DNA from: a virus
IMG/VR virus record: IMGVR_UViG_3300008120_000222
Span: 1 to 39,490 of that record
Strand: one strand, 5' to 3'
DNA: 39,490 bases
Part shown: positions 15,850-21,637 of the stretch, piece after piece
Layout of the letters: the number at the start of each line of letters is the position of its first letter
How positions within the stretch are numbered: position 1 is the first letter of the stretch
Program-made: the position numbers and the translations under genes
Notes under the pieces: generated by a model
Database searches by the model: none
What the model saw: the letters and a program-made list of their open reading frames with translations, nothing else
What the model was told of the DNA's origin: nothing

Positions 15850-16104
15850 TTATAATTTAAGTATTGTTTCATCAACGAAGAAAACAGCTTTGTTTCCGCG
15901 ACCGACTTTGGTTAGCCTGACCAAGATGTTGCCTTTGGCGGAAAGTTTAATCTTAAGACGCCTAACAGAGCACATCAGAGAGTTGTGGAAGCTGAGAGTT
16001 TCTGGCCCAACGAAACTTTCACGTATCGTTTGGAAATGCACAGTCTTGCCTGCATGTGTCTTCAAGAAATCCAGCAATTGCTGCTCGCGTGGGGTGAGTT
16101 TCAT
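15850..16104 (-). CDS. Stand-alone winged-helix DNA-binding protein (OmpR/CtrA-type fold)
   Basis: The product has 84 residues and is all DNA-binding domain. The order of elements resembles the C-terminal effector domain of OmpR-family response regulators such as CtrA: MKLTPREQQLLDFLKTHAGK (strand and helix 1), VHFQTIRESFVG (helix 2), HNSLMCSVRRLKIKLSAKG (recognition helix with the VRRLKIKL pattern that corresponds to V..LRKKL) and a wing LTKVGRGNKAVFFVD (compare V.GRGY.L). There is no receiver domain. Its ATG overlaps the helicase stop (ATGA), so it is co-translated with the helicase and lies three genes before the GcrA-like gene. A phage repressor or activator is likely; the fold call is by pattern only. 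Confidence 0.65.
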   Translation of the reverse strand: MKLTPREQQLLDFLKTHAGKTVHFQTIRESFVGPETLSFHNSLMCSVRRLKIKLSAKGNILVRLTKVGRGNKAVFFVDETILKL

Positions 16105-17774
16105 TCGTCGTCCTCCAGAGCGAACAGTTTGCGATAGTCGTCGAGCGTCATGTCCGAGATGTTCTTTTTGTCACGGAGATTGGCTAAAATCTTGCTGTCT
16201 GGAGATTTCTGTGCGACAAGATCGAAGTATGTCACAGTGCCGACTGTCCCATCGCGCCATGTGCGACCCTCGCTCTGCCACCGGGCGAGAGCGTTGAAGC
16301 TGTTTGAATAGTAGATGTTCGTCTGGCAAAGACCCTGCAAGTTGAGCCCGGTTCCGGCAGCTTCTGGCGAGGCGACGAGGAACCTGACATCAGAATCTTT
16401 GTCCATGAAAAGATCGAGGTTCTTTTTGCGCTGGGCTTCTGGCGTTCGTCCGTAGTAATCGACCGCCTCTTTGCCGAGCTCTTTGATTACAGATTCAATG
16501 TCTTGGTTGAACCGGCACCAGATGATGATCTTGCCAGTGCGCTGCTCGATAACATTCTTCAACTCCTCCATGCGGGGGTTAGGGAATGCCATGAGCCTGT
16601 TGTCATCAGTCGGCAGGAACCCGCAGCTGATCTGCTGCATGCGTGTCAAAAGCGTCGCTGCTGTCGTCACAGACGAGATTTCACCTTTGCCCAAGTCAAC
16701 GAAGAATTGCTGGCGCATCTCTTTCATTGCCTTAAGCTGACCATCAGACAACGCAAATTCTCTGCGCACATAAACCTTTGGAGGCAGATCCAGTGCCTCT
16801 TGGCTCGTGATTCGGAAAATGTACGGGTCTATCTTTTTGTACAGATCCTCGATGTTCTTTGAGCCGGTGATGATACGCCCGAATGGGGTGTCGCGCATGA
16901 CACAAAACTGATTCTTGAAGGCTGTTATGAAACGGAACCCGAGAATGTTGTCGTCTAGGAATTTAAACTGACTGAAAAGATCAATCACGTTTTTAGAGAT
17001 CGGTGTGCCAGTCATGATCATGCGATAGCGACACAGAGATCCAAACTTGATTGCAGCCTTGGTCCTGCTCGCAGAAATGTTCTTGATGTCCTGAGACTCG
17101 TCGACGATCATCGTCGCCCGACCCTTGGCCTGTCTCAAAAAGGCCATGATCGCAGATTCGCCACCGGGCGTAACCAAAGCGTCAATATTGATGGCCATGA
17201 TCTTTAAACCATCGAATGCCAACAACTCGTCAAATTGGCGTTGGGCAGTTTTCGTTTTGCCATAGACCCAAGCCTTCCAAGGGACGACTTCACTCATGTG
17301 TTCTGGGATCTGTTCAGAAACCCACTGACGGTGAACCCCGTTCTTGGCCACCAACAGAACATGGTCAGACTGCCCGGCACACCAACGCTGACCCATGACT
17401 GCAATCGCTGTCCAACTCTTGCCTGTGCCGACGTCCATGAACAGACCGAATGCGGTCAGACCTCTGAGCTTTTCCAGAGCCTGTTTTTGGTGGTCGCGGG
17501 GTGGGGTCTTGAATTGGAAGCTAGGTCGGTCGCCCCCAATGTCGAAAAGTCCATCAGCGACCAAATTTTCGGCCTTAGCTGCTTCGTCCTCCTCGACCTT
17601 ACAGTCTGGGAACACGGAGCGCCAAACTTCGAGGTTGTACGCCGAATAGTCGAACGAGAAAGTTCGGTTGGCACCCCAACGCTTCATCCCCTCAAGCTTG
17701 TTCAAAGCCCGGAGGATCTTTACGTCATATTCGGACGTCGTGCGGACACGCTTGCCTTCAATCTTGATATCCAT
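16101..17774 (-). CDS. SNF2-type superfamily 2 helicase
   Basis: The product has 557 residues. Helicase motifs in order: a Q-like region PPRDHQKQALEKL, Walker A DVGTGKSW (about 114-121), motif Ia LLVAKNGVHRQW, Walker B/DEAH-type box VDESQD (about 224-229), motif III MTGTPISKN (about 254-262), motif IV-V region with IIIWCRFNQDIESVIKEL and FLVASPEAAGTGLNLQ, and motif VI RWQSEGRTWRDG. This is the SNF2-like helicase found in many phages, likely acting in replication, repair or recombination. The ATG at 17774 is chosen over an in-frame TTG at 17786. Directly upstream lies the 115-bp repeat element. The preceding DUF932 gene is separated by about 180 bp, so this gene probably begins a transcription unit. 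Confidence 0.88.
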   Translation of the reverse strand: MDIKIEGKRVRTTSEYDVKILRALNKLEGMKRWGANRTFSFDYSAYNLEVWRSVFPDCKVEEDEAAKAENLVADGLFDIGGDRPSFQFKTPPRDHQKQALEKLRGLTAFGLFMDVGTGKSWTAIAVMGQRWCAGQSDHVLLVAKNGVHRQWVSEQIPEHMSEVVPWKAWVYGKTKTAQRQFDELLAFDGLKIMAINIDALVTPGGESAIMAFLRQAKGRATMIVDESQDIKNISASRTKAAIKFGSLCRYRMIMTGTPISKNVIDLFSQFKFLDDNILGFRFITAFKNQFCVMRDTPFGRIITGSKNIEDLYKKIDPYIFRITSQEALDLPPKVYVRREFALSDGQLKAMKEMRQQFFVDLGKGEISSVTTAATLLTRMQQISCGFLPTDDNRLMAFPNPRMEELKNVIEQRTGKIIIWCRFNQDIESVIKELGKEAVDYYGRTPEAQRKKNLDLFMDKDSDVRFLVASPEAAGTGLNLQGLCQTNIYYSNSFNALARWQSEGRTWRDGTVGTVTYFDLVAQKSPDSKILANLRDKKNISDMTLDDYRKLFALEDDE

Positions 17775-17775
17775 C

Positions 17776-17793
17776 TCAGCCCCCAAAGCGCAT
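17776..17793 (-). other. Five-codon minicistron ending 1 nt before the helicase ATG
   Basis: On the minus strand the last ATG of the 115-bp element opens a short frame MRFGG whose TGA is at 17778-17776, one base before the helicase ATG. In the other copy of the element the same ATG is the start of the nuclease gene. It may couple translation into the helicase or be chance; there is no direct evidence of translation. Confidence 0.3.
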
Positions 17794-17905
17794 TTTCCAT
17801 TTCCAATCCGTTTACGGATTTCACCTATTCCCCTTCTATTATTCTCTCTCTCTTATTTTTCTCTAGAGTGAGTGGAATTCAGGAGAGGAATGGAAATGGA
17901 AAATG
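17791..17905 (-). repeat. 115-bp element, copy A, with 18-bp terminal inverted repeats; probable control region
   Basis: The left end CATTTTCCATTTCCAATC is the reverse complement of the right end GAATGGAAATGGAAAATG except for one base. The 115 bp are closely similar to the reverse complement of 33093-33207: the first 15 and last 29 bases are identical and the blocks CCCCTTCTATT and the CT-repeat are shared. Inside is a perfect dyad AATCCGT-TT-ACGGATT (17805-17820). In minus orientation the element ends about 16 nt before the helicase start. Because both copies sit just before a gene in the same relative orientation, it is best read as a duplicated promoter/operator or replication-control element, not a transposon. 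Confidence 0.85.
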
Positions 17906-17918
17906 GTGGAATTGAGTA

Positions 17919-17938
17919 GGAGGGAATTGCTCCCCTCC
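17919..17938 (-). other. Hairpin downstream of the DUF932 gene
   Basis: GGAGGG (17919-17924) and CCCTCC (17933-17938) form a 6-bp G/C stem with an 8-nt loop, 18 bp past the stop of the minus-strand DUF932 gene. It is not followed by a T-run, so it is a weak terminator candidate or an RNA-stabilising hairpin. It lies between that gene and the 115-bp element. Confidence 0.4.
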
Positions 17939-17955
17939 CACTCTTCTCGTTGTTA

Positions 17956-18912
17956 TCAAACCATTTCCAAGAGCGAATCGCGCACTTCAACCTTCAGGCG
18001 GGCACGTTCGCCGAGCCATGCGTTGAAGAGTCGGGCGTCGCCTTTGGTCCCTGCGACATGGTCCACCCAATGGGTGACGCCATTCAAGACACCCCATGCA
18101 TTGCCTGGAACTGCACCGGGCGCATTGTGGATCGAGTTGAGAACCTGATCAAAATGCTTAGGGCGATAGCTCTGGTCGTTGAGCAGCAGCTCGATGTGGC
18201 TCTCCTCTTTCTGACCCTCGGGAGTCGGAGCGAAGAACTTGGACAAGAACCGCACAGTGTCGAACTCGCTCAGTTTGAGCTGGTCGAGAGCTTTCGCGTC
18301 GAGGTGAGCCTGATGGACCTGCTCACGAGCGAGGCCAATGGTCTGCTTGGCGCGAGAGGCATCGAACACCGAGAGGTGATTCTGGCTGTATTGTGCTTGA
18401 CCCTGAATCGCCATGGCCATTGTGTTGGCGCAAACGACGCGCACCGTCGTGGTGCGGACCGAGATGGCCTTGCCGACCTCGTGGGGCGAGATGAGCAGCA
18501 CATAACCTTTGACGTGGTCTTTGCGGTTGATGGTGAATCCTTCGTTGATCGAGGCGAGAGCCCAGATCACTTTGCCACCACGCAGGGAGCCAGCGGTCTC
18601 GAGTTTAGCGCCGCCCATCTCGGTGTACTCGCGGAAGAACTCCATAGCGTCGCGGTTCTGGAGAGGCTTCCAGAGATCGCCGGTGATGGTCATCACCTTG
18701 TTGTCGCTGGTGCGCATAAGAGCGCGACGCACCGGCAGCCGGATCATCTCGCCGTTGGGAGACTCGGCGTAGATCGGGCGGAGCTCGACCTGCCAATCAA
18801 GACCTGCAGCCACCAGCATCTCGTCAACGCTGACGGAAGGATCAACACGGTTGCCGAGACCGTGCCACGGAACCGCATTCGCGAAAGCCATCGTTTCAAC
18901 TTCGTGTGCCAT
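17956..18912 (-). CDS. DUF932-family (phage/plasmid-like) protein
   Basis: The product has 318 residues. The N-terminus MAHEVETMAFANAVPWHGLGN, with DPSVSVDEMLVAAGLDWQV, is the diagnostic opening of DUF932 (phage/plasmid-like, TIGR03299-type) proteins, and the central TTVRVVCANTMAMAIQGQAQY and HDA-like helix region fit too. The family is widespread on phages and plasmids and its biochemical role is unknown; links to DNA metabolism have been suggested only from genome position. The start has AGGAGAAGCAAAATG, a good ribosome-binding site. It lies downstream of a run of small minus-strand genes and upstream of the 115-bp element. Confidence 0.85.
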   Translation of the reverse strand: MAHEVETMAFANAVPWHGLGNRVDPSVSVDEMLVAAGLDWQVELRPIYAESPNGEMIRLPVRRALMRTSDNKVMTITGDLWKPLQNRDAMEFFREYTEMGGAKLETAGSLRGGKVIWALASINEGFTINRKDHVKGYVLLISPHEVGKAISVRTTTVRVVCANTMAMAIQGQAQYSQNHLSVFDASRAKQTIGLAREQVHQAHLDAKALDQLKLSEFDTVRFLSKFFAPTPEGQKEESHIELLLNDQSYRPKHFDQVLNSIHNAPGAVPGNAWGVLNGVTHWVDHVAGTKGDARLFNAWLGERARLKVEVRDSLLEMV

Positions 18913-18944
18913 TTTGCTTCTCCTGCTAGATTTGGATTTGAGGT

Positions 18945-19214
18945 TTACCAGAGGCCTTCGACCGCACGCTCGAAGGTAGCTTCCTGACGGATGACGTCAG
19001 CCATATGGGTTTCTTCGATGTTGCTCTCGGCGTCCCAGACGAACCAAACCACATCACCGAATCGCGTATGGATCGGGGCGATGGCATAGCGCGACACCTC
19101 ACCGAAAAGAACCTTGGGCGCAGCGAGCTGACCGCGCTTGGAAGGGTCATTGACGATCTCGGCCGGGAAGGCGGAGCGCGAGACGGCGAGGAGGGTCGGG
19201 CGGCGAGCTTTCAT
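18945..19214 (-). CDS. Hypothetical protein, 89 residues
   Basis: The start is placed at 19214 where AGATGGAGATCTGAA precedes the ATG; an upstream ATG at 19235 lacks such a site. The product begins MKARRPTLLAVSRSAFPAEIVND and contains GEVSRYAIAPIHTRFGDVVWFVWDAES, a hydrophobic-aromatic strand, then a helical tail ending FERAVEGLW. No family function is known to me. It is part of a string of small early genes upstream of the DUF932 gene. Confidence 0.7.
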   Translation of the reverse strand: MKARRPTLLAVSRSAFPAEIVNDPSKRGQLAAPKVLFGEVSRYAIAPIHTRFGDVVWFVWDAESNIEETHMADVIRQEATFERAVEGLW

Positions 19215-19265
19215 TTCAGATCTCCATCTAAACAATTTTGGTGGGTTGGGGCTGGTGCCCCAATT

Positions 19266-19487
19266 TTACTCGGATTTGCGGTTGGCGTGATCTTCGAGAT
19301 ATTGGCGGATCGTCAAATCTGAAAGACGCGGAACATAAATCGAAGTTCCGTTAAGCCATTCAGAAGCCTCACCTTCGCACCAGTAAACGTACCCTTCGCC
19401 TTTCACTAGTCGCTCAGAGTGTCCTGTTTTGGCGAGGATGTTGTTGACGTCTGAAACCTTGCGAGCAGGTCGATCTAAGTTGGTCAT
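19266..19487 (-). CDS. Hypothetical protein, 73 residues
   Basis: The start at 19487 is preceded by AGGAGAACGAAG, the same ribosome-binding leader as the gene at 21394. The product begins MTNLDRPARKVSDVNNILAKTG and carries an aromatic-rich centre (GYVYWCEGEASEWLNGTSIYV) and a helical end (LSDLTIRQYLEDHANRK). No family is recognised. It is the first gene of a unit with its own promoter and palindromic leader (19506-19567), so it is probably an early host-interaction or regulatory gene. Confidence 0.7.
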   Translation of the reverse strand: MTNLDRPARKVSDVNNILAKTGHSERLVKGEGYVYWCEGEASEWLNGTSIYVPRLSDLTIRQYLEDHANRKSE

Positions 19488-19505
19488 CTTCGTTCTCCTA
19501 TCTAC

Positions 19506-19520
19506 CCAGCGAATCGCTGG
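19506..19520 (-). promoter_or_regulatory. 15-bp perfect palindrome centred on GAATC in the leader of the 73-residue gene
   Basis: CCAGCGAATCGCTGG is a perfect inverted repeat (7 + 1 + 7) lying between the promoter and the ribosome-binding site. Its centre is GAATC, a GANTC site. As RNA it can form a CCAGCG/CGCTGG hairpin with a three-base loop; as DNA it could be an operator or methylation-sensitive site. The leader of the gene at 21394 has a related palindrome in the same place. Confidence 0.7.
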
Positions 19521-19524
19521 TAAA

Positions 19525-19567
19525 GTTAGTTAACGCCATTTCTAGAAAAAAGAAAACAAGAAAATTG
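19525..19567 (-). promoter_or_regulatory. Predicted promoter with dyad over the -10 box
   Basis: On the minus strand the block CAATTTTCTTGTTTTCTTTT (19567-19548) contains a -35-like TTTTCT (19556-19551), a 17-nt spacer and a -10-like TTAACT (19533-19528). The -10 sits in a perfect dyad GTTA-GT-TAAC (19525-19534). The 20-nt block is identical to that at 21455-21474. Transcription would enter the gene at 19487. Prediction rests on repetition and spacing, not on a start-site map. Confidence 0.6.
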
Positions 19568-19609
19568 AGATGGGGCCAAAATAATTTCGACCCCATCTAT
19601 GGTTCAGTT

Positions 19610-20152
19610 TTAGCCGATCACAATATTGCTGTGGGCCAGATCCCAAGCCAGATCCTGCCGACGCCCGCCCTGACGGATGAATTCCTCGTAGGTGACGCCA
19701 TTCTTGGCATTGATAATTATTTCCATGGACTTGTAGCCATGGGTGCCTTCTCTGCGAGGGTTGGCGTTGATTCCAGGAGCCGCACGGATCACTTTGCCAT
19801 TGAAAGACGAGGTTCGGCCTTTGCGCTTTTCATTCGCTTCTTCTTTTTTGACAGCTGCGTTCTGCATTTCATTCTCCTGTTGATCTGCTGATTTAATCAT
19901 CTTGGCTTTGGCCTCAGCAAGAGCCAAAAGCCTCTCCGCAGCCGTCTTACGGTCGCGGAAACCTTTTATCTGGTTGGCAACGTTGTGTTGGTTGTAGAAG
20001 TTGACCATTTGGTCAATTGAGATGCGCGCGTCAACAAGGTCTGACGAATCTTGCACAAGCACCAACCCATTGCCGAGATTGATCGCCGCGCGCTTTGTCG
20101 CACAGACGAAAATCTCTTTTGTTGCTTGGAAGTCGAAAGCGAAAGTTCTCAT
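19610..20152 (-). CDS. Hypothetical protein, 180 residues
   Basis: The start is set at 20152, six bases after AGGAG; an ATG two codons earlier overlaps the Shine-Dalgarno. The N-terminal 90 residues mix strands (FAFDFQATKEIFVCATKRAAINLG) and helix with basic patches (KGFRDRKTAAERLLALAEAKAKM). A low-complexity charged linker follows (ENEMQNAAVKKEEANEKRKGR). The C-terminus (REGTHGYKSMEIIINAKNGVTYEEFIRQGGRRQDLAWDLAHSNI) looks like a small helix-turn-helix type domain that recurs in phage proteins, so DNA binding is possible but unproven. It has its own promoter at 20178-20215. Confidence 0.65.
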   Translation of the reverse strand: MRTFAFDFQATKEIFVCATKRAAINLGNGLVLVQDSSDLVDARISIDQMVNFYNQHNVANQIKGFRDRKTAAERLLALAEAKAKMIKSADQQENEMQNAAVKKEEANEKRKGRTSSFNGKVIRAAPGINANPRREGTHGYKSMEIIINAKNGVTYEEFIRQGGRRQDLAWDLAHSNIVIG

Positions 20153-20173
20153 CTTCATCTCCTATCTAACACT

Positions 20174-20215
20174 AGTTATTTAACTCTGCTCCTAAAGAAA
20201 AGGAAACAGAATTTG
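20174..20215 (-). promoter_or_regulatory. Predicted promoter with dyad over the -10 box
   Basis: On the minus strand TTCTGTTTCCTTTTCT (from 20211) contains TTTCCT (20206-20201), then a 17-nt spacer, then TTAAAT (20183-20178). The -10 is inside the perfect dyad AGTTA-TT-TAACT (20174-20185). Layout and spacing equal those at 19525-19567 and 21431-21474; the -35 block differs at a few bases. The leader that follows (TTAGATAGGAGATGAAG) resembles the others. Confidence 0.55.
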
Positions 20216-20216
20216 T

Positions 20217-20636
20217 TCAGTCGTTGATGCTTGGGACAGGTCTTTTTTGTTTTTTGGACATTTCCGTCAGTCTTTCTTCCAGCCGCTGGCGATTGATCGC
20301 CATGGCTGCTTCGTCTGGATCCCAGTCATTGAACAGGTGCTTGGGGATTCCTATTGCCAATCCTTCGATTTCTGTCAGGTTGGGGTTGCGCTTGCGCTTC
20401 TTCAACTCTGCGACAATCTGGGCCTGTCTCTTCAGGCAGTAGCCCAGCCGAGTGTAGAAGAATTTGACATGCCCGGTGCCGAGCGTGTATTGCTGGGGAG
20501 CTTCGACCTCTCTCGGATCGACACCTTTCTCGAGAGCCTTGCGCACGAGCCCGAAGACACGCGGCAGCTCGTAGTATTCAGCAGCGAGGTGCTTGTCGTG
20601 CAGCTCCTGCGGCGGGACACAGTTGATCCGGGTCAT
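20217..20636 (-). CDS. denV: T4 endonuclease V-type pyrimidine dimer DNA glycosylase/AP lyase
   Basis: The product has 139 residues, like T4 DenV (138), and aligns to it without gaps over the N-terminal 30: MTRIN, then E11-L12, H16-L17, A19-E20-Y21, E23-LPRVFG. The catalytic residues of the family are kept at the same numbers: Thr2, which becomes the N-terminal nucleophile after removal of Met, and Glu23; Arg3 and Arg26 are kept too. Later it shares ILGAGHV-like YTLGTGHVKFFYTRLGY and a KRQ motif. The enzyme removes UV-induced cyclobutane pyrimidine dimers and nicks the abasic site. The aromatic C-terminus of T4 DenV is replaced by a basic MSKKQKRPVPSIND tail. The start at 20636 overlaps the stop of the upstream gene, excluding the longer frame. 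Confidence 0.93.
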   Translation of the reverse strand: MTRINCVPPQELHDKHLAAEYYELPRVFGLVRKALEKGVDPREVEAPQQYTLGTGHVKFFYTRLGYCLKRQAQIVAELKKRKRNPNLTEIEGLAIGIPKHLFNDWDPDEAAMAINRQRLEERLTEMSKKQKRPVPSIND

Positions 20637-20842
20637 CAGTGATAGTTCTCGATGATGAAGAGACGGGCGGAATCGAGCGAGGGAAAATACTGGATCTTCC
20701 CGTGCACGGTCATGGCGCGATATGCGATGCGTTTGTCTTTGTGCAGTTTGGTCTTGTTGATCCAACCTGCCTCGCTGCTGAAGTAAGTGACACGATAGAA
20801 GTTGGGTTCGATTTGCTCCATGGCGATTGGGTTCTTGCTCAT
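20636..20842 (-). CDS. Hypothetical protein, 68 residues
   Basis: Start at 20842, after GGAGGAAGGACA. The product MSKNPIAMEQIEPNFYRVTYFSSEAGWINKTKLHKDK continues with strands and ends IENYH. It looks like a small alpha/beta protein with several Tyr/Phe residues; no family recognised. Its stop overlaps the DenV ATG and its start overlaps the upstream stop, so it is translated in one operon with DenV, which could mean a partner role, but nothing in the sequence shows one. Confidence 0.7.
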   Translation of the reverse strand: MSKNPIAMEQIEPNFYRVTYFSSEAGWINKTKLHKDKRIAYRAMTVHGKIQYFPSLDSARLFIIENYH

Positions 20843-21126
20843 TGTCCTTCCTCCACGCAAGCGTCGTAGATCGACTGTTGGAGTTTATGGTTCTTAGTGA
20901 TCGTGCGGCGGATGGCAGCATCGAGCCAGTGGCCCTCCGGCAGCACCATCGGTCTGTCGTTCGTGTCGATTTTAATGCAATCGACATACCAATCGTTGAT
21001 TTGGTCGATTTCTATATAGAGCACAGCCTGCATAACAATAACGGTTGGGAAATCGTAGAGTTCTAATTCTTCTACGACATAGCAGGTCGGATAGAGTTTC
21101 GTTTCTGGTTTGTCGGGGTTGAACAT
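20839..21126 (-). CDS. Hypothetical protein, 95 residues
   Basis: Start at 21126 after AGATGGAGATTAAA. The product is acidic at the N-terminus (MFNPDKPETKLYPTCYVVEELELYD), with a beta-strand-like centre (FPTVIVMQAVLYIEIDQINDWYVDCIKIDT) and a helical tail with an acidic end. No family recognised. Its last bases overlap the start of the next gene; the first ATG at 21138 lacks a good ribosome-binding site. Confidence 0.65.
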   Translation of the reverse strand: MFNPDKPETKLYPTCYVVEELELYDFPTVIVMQAVLYIEIDQINDWYVDCIKIDTNDRPMVLPEGHWLDAAIRRTITKNHKLQQSIYDACVEEGQ

Positions 21127-21169
21127 TTTAATCTCCATCTGAGAGAGGGGAGGGAGCCGAAGCTCCCTT

Positions 21170-21394
21170 TTAGTTAGTGACGTAGAGGCCGGAGTGAGCG
21201 TAGGTGCCGACCGCCCAATCGTTGCTGGAGGCTATGATGAGCGGAACGTAGGTGTTGTCGGGCTTGCGGTAGATCATCCACTTTGAACCGTTCTGCTCGA
21301 CCAAATCCATAACCTTGTTCAAGCGCGCCATGGCACCCTTCTCGGTCTTGAGGCCGGGGACATTGTCGAGCCAGTTGTTCAGGTTGGTCATCAT
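21170..21394 (-). CDS. Hypothetical protein, 74 residues, first gene of the minus-strand block
   Basis: Start at 21394 after GGAGAACGAAG, the same signal as at 19487. The product MMTNLNNWLDNVPGLKTEKGAMARLNKVMDLVEQNGSKW is helical, followed by strand-like DNTYVPLIIASSNDWAVGTYAHSGLYV. No family recognised. It is the first minus-strand gene next to the divergent control region, the usual place for an immediate-early gene. Confidence 0.7.
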   Translation of the reverse strand: MMTNLNNWLDNVPGLKTEKGAMARLNKVMDLVEQNGSKWMIYRKPDNTYVPLIIASSNDWAVGTYAHSGLYVTN

Positions 21395-21637
21395 CTTCGT
21401 TCTCCATCTACCTGCCGAATCGGTCAGTAAAGGCATTATGCCTGATTCCATCAGAAAAGAAAACAAGAAAATTGCTCAAATTGAATAAAAATTTCTGCTG
21501 AAAAAACAAACAGTTACGACAATTACGCGGAAAATCCCAAAAAGTCCGTGCTTTTTTCCAAAAGCTGGGGCATAATCGAAAATGTCTCAAAAACGGTTTC
21601 GGAATCGACCGGACCTAAGCAGACAAGGAGCATAGAT
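21395..21637. promoter_or_regulatory. Divergent control region between minus-strand early block and plus-strand replication block
   Basis: This 243-bp gap holds, from left: a minus-strand leader with palindrome CCGAATCGG (21415-21423) flanked by CTG/CAG; a minus-strand promoter (21431-21474); an AT-rich stretch with A-tracts; a possible plus-strand -10 CATAAT at 21571-21576 without a convincing -35; CGGT...ACCG around GAATC (21594-21611); and AAGGAG (21625-21630) for the gene at 21638. Three GANTC sites (21417-21421, 21444-21448, 21602-21606) occur in this gap, where about one would be expected by chance. An origin of replication could also lie here; no iterons were seen. Confidence 0.65.
21431..21474 (-). 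promoter_or_regulatory. Predicted minus-strand promoter with dyads
   Basis: The minus strand carries CAATTTTCTTGTTTTCTTTT (21474-21455), identical to the block at 19548-19567. TTTTCT (21463-21458), a 17-nt spacer and CATAAT (21440-21435) give a sigma-70-like layout. The -10 box lies in the dyad AGGCAT-T-ATGCCT (21431-21443), and CTGAT-TCC-ATCAG (21442-21454) fills the spacer. Dyads over both elements suggest a repressor site. Confidence 0.6.

Noticed and set aside
17791-17905. 115-bp element considered as a miniature transposon
   Set aside because: It has terminal inverted repeats, but no target-site duplication, no transposase in the window and similarity that extends slightly into the flanks, so a regulatory duplication fits better.
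17950-18987. 345-codon plus-strand ORF opposite the DUF932 gene
   Set aside because: It mirrors the well-recognised minus-strand gene; no ribosome-binding site and no family pattern in its own translation.
21571-21576. Plus-strand -10 box CATAAT as a firm promoter
   Set aside because: No convincing -35 box at 16-18 nt; kept only as a weak candidate within the divergent region.
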